From Acidimicrobiia bacterium (lineage in GTDB: Bacteria; Actinomycetota; Acidimicrobiia; Acidimicrobiales; SZUA-35): a stretch of 5,950 bases of DNA. A model generated the notes under the pieces. The model was not told the origin of the DNA, ran no database searches, and worked only from the letters and a program-made list of their open reading frames with translations. The stretch spans positions 1 to 5,950 of the forward strand of contig JAOUGG010000188.1 of assembly GCA_029857855.1 (NCBI GenBank). Reading direction: 5' to 3'. The position numbers and the translations under genes are program-made. Positions 1 to 5,685 of the stretch are shown here, piece after piece (the stretch's first letter is position 1; the number at the start of each line of letters is the position of its first letter).

Positions 1-38
1 TTCTCCGGTACATCCCCCGTCCCCGGTTGTTTCGCCAT
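1..38 (-). CDS. Start of an unidentified gene, cut by the left window edge
   Basis: An ATG on the minus strand at 38-36 opens a frame that stays open to the window edge and reads MAKQPGTGDVPE. GGAGAG (52-47) lies 8 bases upstream of the ATG, which is an excellent Shine-Dalgarno sequence and spacing and is the main reason for calling a gene here. The gene is in the same direction as the phosphotransferase gene and 123 bp downstream of its stop, so the two may share a transcript. Only 12 codons are visible, too few to assign any family. The same frame is also open back to the phosphotransferase stop at 162, so an earlier start is formally possible, but no other start has a comparable ribosome binding site. 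Confidence 0.5.
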   Translation of the reverse strand, partial: MAKQPGTGDVPE

Positions 39-46
39 GGTGATCA

Positions 47-52
47 CTCTCC
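47..52 (-). promoter_or_regulatory. Shine-Dalgarno sequence for the gene starting at 38
   Basis: The minus strand reads GGAGAG, then 8 bases, then ATG. This is the clearest ribosome binding site in the window and it decides the start of the partial gene at the left edge. Confidence 0.55.
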
Positions 53-151
53 GGACCTGCCTCCGTTCACGCCGCTCGAGGACCCGGCGAGAGACGGAAT
101 TCGTTTCCAGGATACCGATGTCGGTGAGCCCGGGAAACTCGCCCCCGGCGC

Positions 152-171
152 CGTGGGCATCTCAGCCCACG
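152..171 (-). other. Short hairpin over the phosphotransferase stop codon
   Basis: CGTGGGC (152-158) and GCCCACG (165-171) form a perfect 7-bp stem with a 6-base loop. The stem-loop includes the TGA stop at 164-162. No T-rich tract follows on the minus strand, so it is not a standard intrinsic terminator. A second, weaker CCGGG/CCCGG pairing lies just downstream at about 130-150. Either could slow transcription or stabilise a 3' end, but in DNA this GC-rich such stems also arise by chance. Confidence 0.25.
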
Positions 172-1298
172 ACCAGTTCGTTGACCGATTCGGGTCTCGG
201 CTCGGCACCTTCGGCACTCGCCACCATGTCGGCGACGAGCCGCTCCATGCCACGGTCGACGACGAGGTCTCCGAGAAAGCGAGCCGCCAACGGCCGGCTG
301 CGCGTCGACTTGGCCGCCCAGCGCTCGAGGAGGCGCACGGCCGACCACGTCGCCGCCGCACCCTCCGGACGTGGCCGGTGCTCGAGATAGCCCGACCAGA
401 ACGACTCCAGCCAGCCATCCATGGTCGCCGACGGGATTGCAAGACCGCGGGTGGAGAGCTGTGGTCGGATGGCCACCAGGGCCGTCACGAAATAGGTGGC
501 GTCGTGCAATGGTGGCGCTCGCAGGGCACCCAGGGTGTCGATCGCGGTGACCGCACCGTCGGAATCGACGAGGAGGTTGGTGAGTCCGAAATCGCCGAAC
601 CTCGTGGCGACGGCGAGGCGGGGCGGGAGCTGGGACTCGATCTGATCGATGAGGCGATCCCGCAGTGTCGTGACGGCCGACGATCGGCTGACGTCGACCA
701 GATGCGCGGCAAGTCGATCGACCCCGTCGACGACGTCGGCCCGGTCGGCGAGGGCAACCGGGCTGTCGAGACGGACAACGCCGTCGTGGAACAGACGAAG
801 CAGCGTGCCGACGCGGCGCATGATGTCGTCGAGGTTGCACCGGTCGGCAGCTCGACGCCAGCGGACATGGTCCAGTGCCAGCTCCCGAAGCGGTCGGCCA
901 TGGGCCGGGGTCATGACGAGCAGGTCGTCGTCGGAACCCTCCAGAATGGAAACGGCGCGCAGGAGCGGGTCATGATGCCGGTCGACCGCGGCGGCCAGAT
1001 CCGACAGGGCGGCCGCCTGTTGCCTTGCCGGGCTGCCGGGCGAGTGCGTCGAGATGACCCGGGGCCATTTCGGTCCGCTGCGATCGTCGCGCTCGATGGG
1101 CGACTTCACGTAGAACTGGTCGACGCCGTCGGGCGTTGAGACCGAGTAGCGGTGAACAATGGAGAACCGCTTCCGCCAGACCCGGTCGAGTTCGAGGCTC
1201 ACCGGGCCGTCGTGGACCCGCCGAGCGGCCTGCTCGGCGGCCGCCGTCATGCGGTCTTCGCGATCCTCGTCGCGATCCTCGTCCCCTTCGATCTCCAC
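162..1298 (-). CDS. APH/choline-kinase-like phosphotransferase, divergent
   Basis: This 378-residue protein is probably a cytoplasmic small-molecule kinase of the protein-kinase-like (APH) superfamily. Visible landmarks are a candidate ATP-binding lysine in FYVKSP (K65), a hinge-like stretch LLVMTPAHGRPLREL (126-140), the catalytic loop FGDFGLTNLLVD (234-245) with D236 and N241, and a metal-binding AIDTLG with D254. In most relatives the loop reads HGDLHxxN. Here the histidine is replaced by F234, which marks a divergent member, although the acidic and asparagine positions are kept. The GTG start at 1298 was chosen because a promoter-like TTGGAC-N16-TAGGCT lies just upstream of it. An ATG at 1250 (residue 17) is the alternative and would remove an odd acidic N-terminus made of short repeats. 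The gene is divergent from the lyase-like lipoprotein gene, from which 69 bp separate it. Its place beside polysaccharide genes suggests a sugar or related substrate, but this is inference. An aminoglycoside resistance role is not supported. Confidence 0.78.
   Translation of the reverse strand: MEIEGDEDRDEDREDRMTAAAEQAARRVHDGPVSLELDRVWRKRFSIVHRYSVSTPDGVDQFYVKSPIERDDRSGPKWPRVISTHSPGSPARQQAAALSDLAAAVDRHHDPLLRAVSILEGSDDDLLVMTPAHGRPLRELALDHVRWRRAADRCNLDDIMRRVGTLLRLFHDGVVRLDSPVALADRADVVDGVDRLAAHLVDVSRSSAVTTLRDRLIDQIESQLPPRLAVATRFGDFGLTNLLVDSDGAVTAIDTLGALRAPPLHDATYFVTALVAIRPQLSTRGLAIPSATMDGWLESFWSGYLEHRPRPEGAAATWSAVRLLERWAAKSTRSRPLAARFLGDLVVDRGMERLVADMVASAEGAEPRPESVNELVVG
1260..1283 (-). repeat. 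Two tandem 12-bp units in the phosphotransferase N-terminus
   Basis: GCGATCCTCGTC on the plus strand occurs twice in tandem (1260-1271 and 1272-1283), followed toward 1251 by a related, degenerate 9-mer. Read as minus-strand protein it gives DEDRDEDREDR, a charged patch ahead of the kinase fold. It lies between the two candidate starts (1298 and 1250), so whether it is translated depends on which start is used. Confidence 0.6.
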
Positions 1299-1307
1299 GA
1301 TCGGCTC

Positions 1308-1335
1308 AGCCTATGGGCGCCGTCGTCCCGTCCAA
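1308..1335 (-). promoter_or_regulatory. Putative promoter of the phosphotransferase gene, near-leaderless
   Basis: On the minus strand TTGGAC (1335-1330) resembles a -35 box. It is followed, after 16 bases, by TAGGCT (1313-1308), which fits the TAnnnT -10 pattern common in actinobacteria. Transcription would begin around 1301, only a few bases before the GTG at 1298, so the mRNA would be almost leaderless. This agrees with the absence of a strong Shine-Dalgarno sequence before that GTG. Confidence 0.4.
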
Positions 1336-1354
1336 CGACTCGGAACCACTCCGG

Positions 1355-1360
1355 TAGGCT
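1355..1360 (+). promoter_or_regulatory. Putative -10 box of the lyase-like lipoprotein gene
   Basis: TAGGCT at 1355-1360 is identical to the -10 candidate of the divergent gene and lies 7 bases before the TTG at 1368, the spacing expected for a leaderless transcript. No convincing -35 box is visible 16-18 bases upstream. The overlapping GGTAGG (1353-1358) could instead act as a weak ribosome binding site for the same TTG, so the promoter reading is tentative. Confidence 0.33.
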
Positions 1361-1367
1361 GATCGCC

Positions 1368-2660
1368 TTGGATTGTCGGTCAGCGTCGTTCCGGGTTTCC
1401 CCGGTGGCCTTTCTCTTTTCCGCTGTCGCCGGAAAGGCCCTCTCCGGGCCGCTGCTCGCGCTGATGCCTGTGCTGATGCTGATCGTTGCCGGATGCGGCG
1501 ATTCGGGGGCGGCCGGTGATTCGACGGCGACCTCCGGCGTGGAGGCTCCCTCCGCACTCGAAAGCGCGGCCGCGTCGCCGGCTGGAGACGACGGGCCGGC
1601 GGCCGCTCCCCCGGCGGCACCGCCGACTCTGCGGGTCACGACTCCGGCGGCCTCGGCCGAAACATCGTCGACCACCGAGGCGACGACCACACCGGCCCCT
1701 GACGTCACGGACCGAACCGGGATCTGGTTGGATCCGCAGACGGTCATCGCCCTGCCGACCTCGGGCCCGGCCTGGGAAGCGGTACGCAAAGCGGCCAACG
1801 ATGACTGGAAGAAACCGAATCTCGATGACGGCGGCAACGACCACGACGTCCAACTGCTGGCCGGTGCCCTCTACGCCACCCGCACCGGCGATGCGGCCAT
1901 GCGCCGCAAGGTGGAACGTGGCCTGGCCGACATAACCGGAACGACCGTCGACGAGGTTCTGCCGCTGGCCCGCAACCTGCTCGCCTACGTGATCGCCGCC
2001 GACCTGATCGACTACCGACCGCCGGAGTTCACCCGTTGGCTGCAGCGGCTGATCGACACCGAGGCCGACGGGCGGGCCGGACACGATTCGCTCCGCCGGT
2101 CAGCGCTTTCCGACCCGTCCAACCACGGCACCCACGCCAGGGCCTCGGTGCTCGCGGTGGCGCTGTTCGTCGGCGACGAAGAGCTCACGGCGACGATGGC
2201 CGAGCGGTTTCACGACTGGCTCGGCCGTTCCGGCACCGGCTTCGTGTGGAAGGAGCTGGACTGGCAATCTGATCCGTCCAACCCGCGGGCCATCAACCCG
2301 CCCGGTGCCGTCATCGGGGGCCTTTCGGTCGACGGTGTGCTCCCGGAGGAGCAACGCCGCAGCGGCGGGTTCAGCAACCCGGCGCCTCGTGAGGGCTACG
2401 TGTGGGAGGCCTTGCAGGGCGTGGTGGCGACTGCCGAGATGCTCGACAAAGCCGGCTACCCGGCCTGGGAATGGGAGGATCGAGCGATTCTGCGGGCCAT
2501 GACCTGGCTGTACCAGATCAACGGCTCTCCTGCCGAGGGCGACGACGAGTGGCAGGTCTGGTTGGTCAACCGGGCCTACGGCACCAGCTTCTCAACCCGG
2601 ATCCCGACTCGACCCGGCAAGAACATGGGCTACACCGACTGGACCCATCAACGAACGTGA
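1368..2660 (+). CDS. Secreted lipoprotein with an alginate-lyase-like domain
   Basis: This is probably a cell-surface enzyme that cleaves or trims an acidic polysaccharide by beta-elimination. With the TTG start at 1368 it has 430 residues. Residues 1-42 form a signal peptide ending in the lipobox VAGC, with C43 as the lipidation site. Residues 44-117 are a Pro/Ala/Ser/Thr-rich linker. From about W120 on it resembles the alginate lyase (PF05426, PL5-like) alpha/alpha-barrel fold, with NHGTHA at 252-257 matching the catalytic Asn-His region, DGVLPEEQRR at 322-331 matching the DGSLPLEL region of PL5 enzymes, and R341/Y344 as further active-site candidates. The C-terminus has a GKNMGYTDWTH motif. 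The start is uncertain: GTG at 1404 also gives a good signal peptide, ATG at 1464 leaves too short a signal, and the open frame back to 1152 overlaps the antisense gene. The 3' end overlaps the convergent glycosyltransferase gene by 13 bp. The substrate is unknown; alginate itself is not implied. Confidence 0.72.
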   Translation: MDCRSASFRVSPVAFLFSAVAGKALSGPLLALMPVLMLIVAGCGDSGAAGDSTATSGVEAPSALESAAASPAGDDGPAAAPPAAPPTLRVTTPAASAETSSTTEATTTPAPDVTDRTGIWLDPQTVIALPTSGPAWEAVRKAANDDWKKPNLDDGGNDHDVQLLAGALYATRTGDAAMRRKVERGLADITGTTVDEVLPLARNLLAYVIAADLIDYRPPEFTRWLQRLIDTEADGRAGHDSLRRSALSDPSNHGTHARASVLAVALFVGDEELTATMAERFHDWLGRSGTGFVWKELDWQSDPSNPRAINPPGAVIGGLSVDGVLPEEQRRSGGFSNPAPREGYVWEALQGVVATAEMLDKAGYPAWEWEDRAILRAMTWLYQINGSPAEGDDEWQVWLVNRAYGTSFSTRIPTRPGKNMGYTDWTHQRT

Positions 2661-3928
2661 TGCCGGGCGACCTCGCCGGACAGGCGATGGTCGGCAGTCC
2701 GGTCTGGCGGGTCGGCGTTCATCAACTCGGCCAGTCGGGCGGTCGTGCGGCCGAGATCGAAGTTGTCACGGACCGTCCGGTTGGCGTTCTTGGTCAGCCG
2801 GGCGACGAGGACCGGCTCGGTCAGGAGTCGTTCGATGGCATCGGCGATGGCGACCGGATCTCCGGGCGGTGTGAGCAGCCCGGACTCCTCGTGCACGACC
2901 AGCTCGGGAATGCCGCTGAGATCGCTGGCCACGACCGGCGTCCCGGCGGCCATCGCCTCCATGATCACCGTCGGAATACCTTCTCGTCGACCGTCTCGGC
3001 TGGCAACGCTCGGAGCGACCAGGACGTGAGCGCTCCGGTAGCGTTCGATCACCTCGTGGTGATCGACGGCACCGACGAACTCGACCCGATCGTCGACGCC
3101 CAGACGGGTGGCCAGATCGGTCAACATCGGCCCGTCGGACCCGGCGCCCACGAACTGGACGTCGACCTTGCGGCCCCTCCGCTTCAGCTCCACCACCGCT
3201 TCGATCAGGTAGCGCTGGCCCTTGACCTCGTGGAGCGTTCCGACACAGACGACGAGTGGTTCGGCGGCGCGATCGGCGGGCGAGCCGGGAACGATGTGGG
3301 AGACATCGACCCCGCAGTGCACGATCTCGACGCGGCCCACCTCCCCGCATTCCTCGCCGATGACCGCTCGGTTGAACTCCGAGATGGCGGCGATGAACGC
3401 TGCCTCGGCCACCTTCGTCTTCATCATCGCCCGATGGCGGTGGACGTCGGACCCGTGGGCCACCACGCTGTAGGGCAGACCCGTCAACCGGCCCAACGCC
3501 CAGGCGGCAAAGCCGCCGTGGGTCAGGAAGTGGGCGTGGACATGCGAGATCCTCGTGGTCGTGAGCTCGTCGGCGATCGCGCAGATTCGTGGCAGAAGGT
3601 AGAAGTCCTTCAGCATCATAAACGGAGATCGCCAGGTGTCGGCAAGCAGGCGGCCAACGATCGAGCCGAGGCATCGGGGTCGTTTGACGAGAGTGTTCAA
3701 GAACGCGCCGACGGCCTGACCGCCCCAGGGGCGTCCGTAGTGGGCACGCTCCACGAGCGCGGCGACGTTGGACTGATGCGGCCCCGGCTGCTCGGGCAGC
3801 AGCGGGTAGATGTGGACCTTCACGCCGTGTTGTTGCAGACCGAGGATCTCGTTCACGACGAAGGTCTCAGTGAACTTGGGGAACCGCGACATCACGACCG
3901 CGACCTCCATCGGGGATGTGGTCGTCAT
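2648..3928 (-). CDS. GT4-family glycosyltransferase, exopolysaccharide assembly
   Basis: This 426-residue cytoplasmic, probably membrane-associated enzyme would transfer a sugar from a nucleotide-sugar donor to a lipid-linked glycan intermediate, with retention of configuration. The N-terminal Rossmann domain opens with MSRFPKFTETFVVNEI (13-28), typical of the WcaL/colanic-acid-type branch of GT4. It also has HVHAHF (129-134) and AHGSDVH (157-163). The donor-binding half starts near VGTLHEVKGQ (229-238) and holds VGAGSDGPML (260-269). The E-x7-E signature is complete, with E316 and E324 in EGIPTVIMEAMAAGTPVV. Length is normal for the family and no key residue is missing. The ATG at 3928 overlaps the stop of the Wzz-like gene (ATGA), which implies coupled translation; an ATG at 3910 is a less likely alternative. 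It is the last gene of the visible operon, and its stop lies inside the end of the convergent lipoprotein gene. The exact sugar and acceptor cannot be told. Confidence 0.9.
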   Translation of the reverse strand: MTTTSPMEVAVVMSRFPKFTETFVVNEILGLQQHGVKVHIYPLLPEQPGPHQSNVAALVERAHYGRPWGGQAVGAFLNTLVKRPRCLGSIVGRLLADTWRSPFMMLKDFYLLPRICAIADELTTTRISHVHAHFLTHGGFAAWALGRLTGLPYSVVAHGSDVHRHRAMMKTKVAEAAFIAAISEFNRAVIGEECGEVGRVEIVHCGVDVSHIVPGSPADRAAEPLVVCVGTLHEVKGQRYLIEAVVELKRRGRKVDVQFVGAGSDGPMLTDLATRLGVDDRVEFVGAVDHHEVIERYRSAHVLVAPSVASRDGRREGIPTVIMEAMAAGTPVVASDLSGIPELVVHEESGLLTPPGDPVAIADAIERLLTEPVLVARLTKNANRTVRDNFDLGRTTARLAELMNADPPDRTADHRLSGEVARHHVR

Positions 3929-5685
3929 AGCTTCGACGGGCGGCGGTCGTCGCTCGTGGTCATGGCCGAATCGTCTTCGCCCGGATCGTCATCGTCCTCG
4001 TTGACGAACTCGATGTCTTCGAGTCCGGGGAGGCCGTCATCGTCGAACTCGCGCTCGGCGAGGTAGTCGTCGTCGAGATCGTCGAGATCGTCGAGATCGT
4101 CGAGATCGTCGAGATCGTCGAGATCGTCGAGATCGTCGAGATCGTCGAGATCGTCGAGATCGTCGAGATCGTCGTCATCAGCATCATCAGCGTCGAAATC
4201 GTCATAGTCGAGGTCGTCGTCGTCGAACTCGTCGTCATCGAACTCGTCGTACCCGAGATCGTCGTCGAATTCGTCCTCGGCGAAGAACTCATGGCCCTCG
4301 AGGTCGTCGTCGAGCGGGTCATCGGCGGACCAGCCAGAGCCGGCCTCGGTTTCGACCCGATCACGATCGGCACCGTCGGCGATGGTCACGTCACCGATAA
4401 CCGCCACCTCCGAATCGAGCACCGACCTCGACGTTGACAGCGAGGTGGCCATGATCAGCTCACCACGGTCGAGTTCCAGAATTGCGGTCGGGCGGGAGTT
4501 GAGCCGCTCAAGGTCGTCGAGCAGTCGCCGAACGGCGCGACGCTCGGTCTCTCCGGAGCGGACGACCAGCACGATCCGGTCCACAGCGGGAACAGCGGTC
4601 AGGGCACGCACGGACGTGCCCACCGCCGGTGCCACCAGGAACAGGAGTTTGCTGTCGGAACTCTCGGAGATCCGGGCGATTCGCTTGACTCCCGACTCGG
4701 TGTTGAGATCGATTGGATCGACGATCTCCAGGCCGAAGGCGCGGTCGATCCTCGCCAGCAGGCGGTCGTCCGGATCGAGGTCGGCCAGCTCGACCGAACA
4801 ACTGAGGCGGTGGCCGGCCTGGGCCAGCACCGCCACCGTGCGGGCGACGTCGCCCTCGAGGCCCTCAGTACCCGGAACGAAGAGCATGGTGCGGAAAGGG
4901 CCGAGTTGGATGCCCTTTATGAGCAGCTGCTGGAAGATCAGTTCGTATTCGTCGAGCTTGTTGGCCACCTGCTTGGCCGGTCGCCTTCGGAACAGGCGAC
5001 GACGGCCGCCCGTGACGTGCTCCATCGAGAACACATCGAGACCCAGTAACTCGAGGTACTGGCGATCGACGGGTCGGCGGCGGCTCCGGGGGGCGAGGCT
5101 GCCGAGCGCCAACCCGACGCCCGCTCCCAGAATCGAGGTACCGAGCAGGGTCAGGACCGAGCGACTGCTGACGCGCTTGGCCGGATCGGTGGCGTCGTCG
5201 AGAACCCGAACCTGGCCGGGCGTCGGGCCCGCCGACACCAGATCATCGGGCTGTTGCTGTGAACCCTCGACCAGAACGATGAGGTCGGCGGCCAACGTGG
5301 TGGCCAAGCGGGGTGGGGTGCTCGGATCATCGCCGGTGACCACGAGCAAAATCACTCGTGACTTGTCATCGGCGACCGTCGAAACATCACCGTCGTCGAC
5401 GCTCACACCCAGCGAGTCGGCGGCCCGGTTCACGGCGTTTCGGCTGCTGAGAAGATCGGCGTAGGTTCGAGACAACAGACCGGCGGCATCGAGCGTCGAC
5501 CGGTCGGCGCCAACCGGACCGACGAGCAGCTGCATGGTCGACTCATAGCGCGGCTGCTGCCTCGAGGTGATGGCGATACCGGCGGCGAGACCGAGCAGCG
5601 TGCCCACCAGAAGGTAGACGGCCCGTCGTACGAGACGGGCCCTCGTCCCCGGCTCGTCCTGCCTCATCCCTCCGGCTCCGATCAT
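3925..5685 (-). CDS. Wzz/BY-kinase-like protein, pseudokinase with acidic repeat tail
   Basis: This 586-residue inner-membrane protein probably controls chain length or export of the polysaccharide. Residues 22-40 (TM1) and about 177-197 (TM2) flank an extracellular Wzz-type domain, with the usual Pro-containing stretch before TM2 (154-169). Residues about 240-410 keep the outline of a bacterial tyrosine kinase domain: EYELIFQQLL (246-255), LFVPGTEGLEGDVARTVAVL where Walker A should be (268-287), VELADLDP at the Walker A' position (298-305), and VDRIVLVVRSGETERRAVRR (368-387). The Walker A GEGKS/T reads TEGLEGD, and the DxPP of Walker B reads VAPA (351-354), so ATP hydrolysis is unlikely. From about 455 to 577 the chain is extremely acidic, with eleven Asp-Leu-Asp repeats at 506-538. 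A few tyrosines (479, 494, 541) are scattered in this tail, where kinases carry their tyrosine cluster. The ATG at 5685 has GGAAAG upstream and overlaps the deacetylase stop (ATGA). ATG 5667 is an alternative, but its GGAGGG lies too close. Confidence 0.85.
   Translation of the reverse strand: MIGAGGMRQDEPGTRARLVRRAVYLLVGTLLGLAAGIAITSRQQPRYESTMQLLVGPVGADRSTLDAAGLLSRTYADLLSSRNAVNRAADSLGVSVDDGDVSTVADDKSRVILLVVTGDDPSTPPRLATTLAADLIVLVEGSQQQPDDLVSAGPTPGQVRVLDDATDPAKRVSSRSVLTLLGTSILGAGVGLALGSLAPRSRRRPVDRQYLELLGLDVFSMEHVTGGRRRLFRRRPAKQVANKLDEYELIFQQLLIKGIQLGPFRTMLFVPGTEGLEGDVARTVAVLAQAGHRLSCSVELADLDPDDRLLARIDRAFGLEIVDPIDLNTESGVKRIARISESSDSKLLFLVAPAVGTSVRALTAVPAVDRIVLVVRSGETERRAVRRLLDDLERLNSRPTAILELDRGELIMATSLSTSRSVLDSEVAVIGDVTIADGADRDRVETEAGSGWSADDPLDDDLEGHEFFAEDEFDDDLGYDEFDDDEFDDDDLDYDDFDADDADDDDLDDLDDLDDLDDLDDLDDLDDLDDLDDLDDLDDDYLAEREFDDDGLPGLEDIEFVNEDDDDPGEDDSAMTTSDDRRPSKL
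4072..4170. repeat. Eleven perfect tandem copies of a 9-bp unit
   Basis: The unit GTCGAGATC is repeated 11 times without a single change over 99 bp. It lies inside the Wzz-like gene and encodes Asp-Leu-Asp on the minus strand, always with the same codons (GAT CTC GAC). The flanks (4171-4280 and 4030-4071) are imperfect relatives made of GTC/ATC triplets, so the perfect block looks like a recent expansion of an older Asp-rich stretch. Because the unit is three codons long, gain or loss of copies changes the length of the tail but never its frame. Every unit carries one GATC and one TCGA. Confidence 0.97.

Noticed and set aside
39..161. Readthrough of the TGA at 162 joining the phosphotransferase to the left-edge gene
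   Set aside because: The frame is open across the gap, but the 41 codons show no domain-like sequence and the left gene has its own strong ribosome binding site, so an ordinary intergenic gap is simpler.
27..1139. Long plus-strand open frame of 370 codons opposite the phosphotransferase gene
   Set aside because: The translation is rich in Arg/Gly/Asp without any recognisable domain, while the minus strand carries a clear kinase-like fold. It is an antisense shadow of high-GC codon use.
1152..1367. N-terminal extension of the lyase-like lipoprotein back to GTG 1152
   Set aside because: It would overlap the divergent phosphotransferase gene by 147 bp and would bury the signal peptide about 100 residues inside the protein, which does not suit a lipoprotein.
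2402..4066. Plus-strand open frame of 554 codons opposite the glycosyltransferase gene
   Set aside because: It begins inside the lyase-like gene in another frame and lies antisense to a glycosyltransferase with all its motifs. It has no signal peptide, no domain and no ribosome binding site.
4072..4170. CRISPR array or regulatory iteron array
   Set aside because: The units are directly adjacent 9-mers without spacers, they are in frame with an Asp-rich coding stretch, and their flanks are degenerate versions of the same codons.
4382..5464. Plus-strand open frame of 360 codons opposite the Wzz-like gene
   Set aside because: The product is low-complexity Ser/Arg/Thr, as expected for the antisense of a GC-rich gene, and the minus-strand gene has two membrane segments and family motifs.
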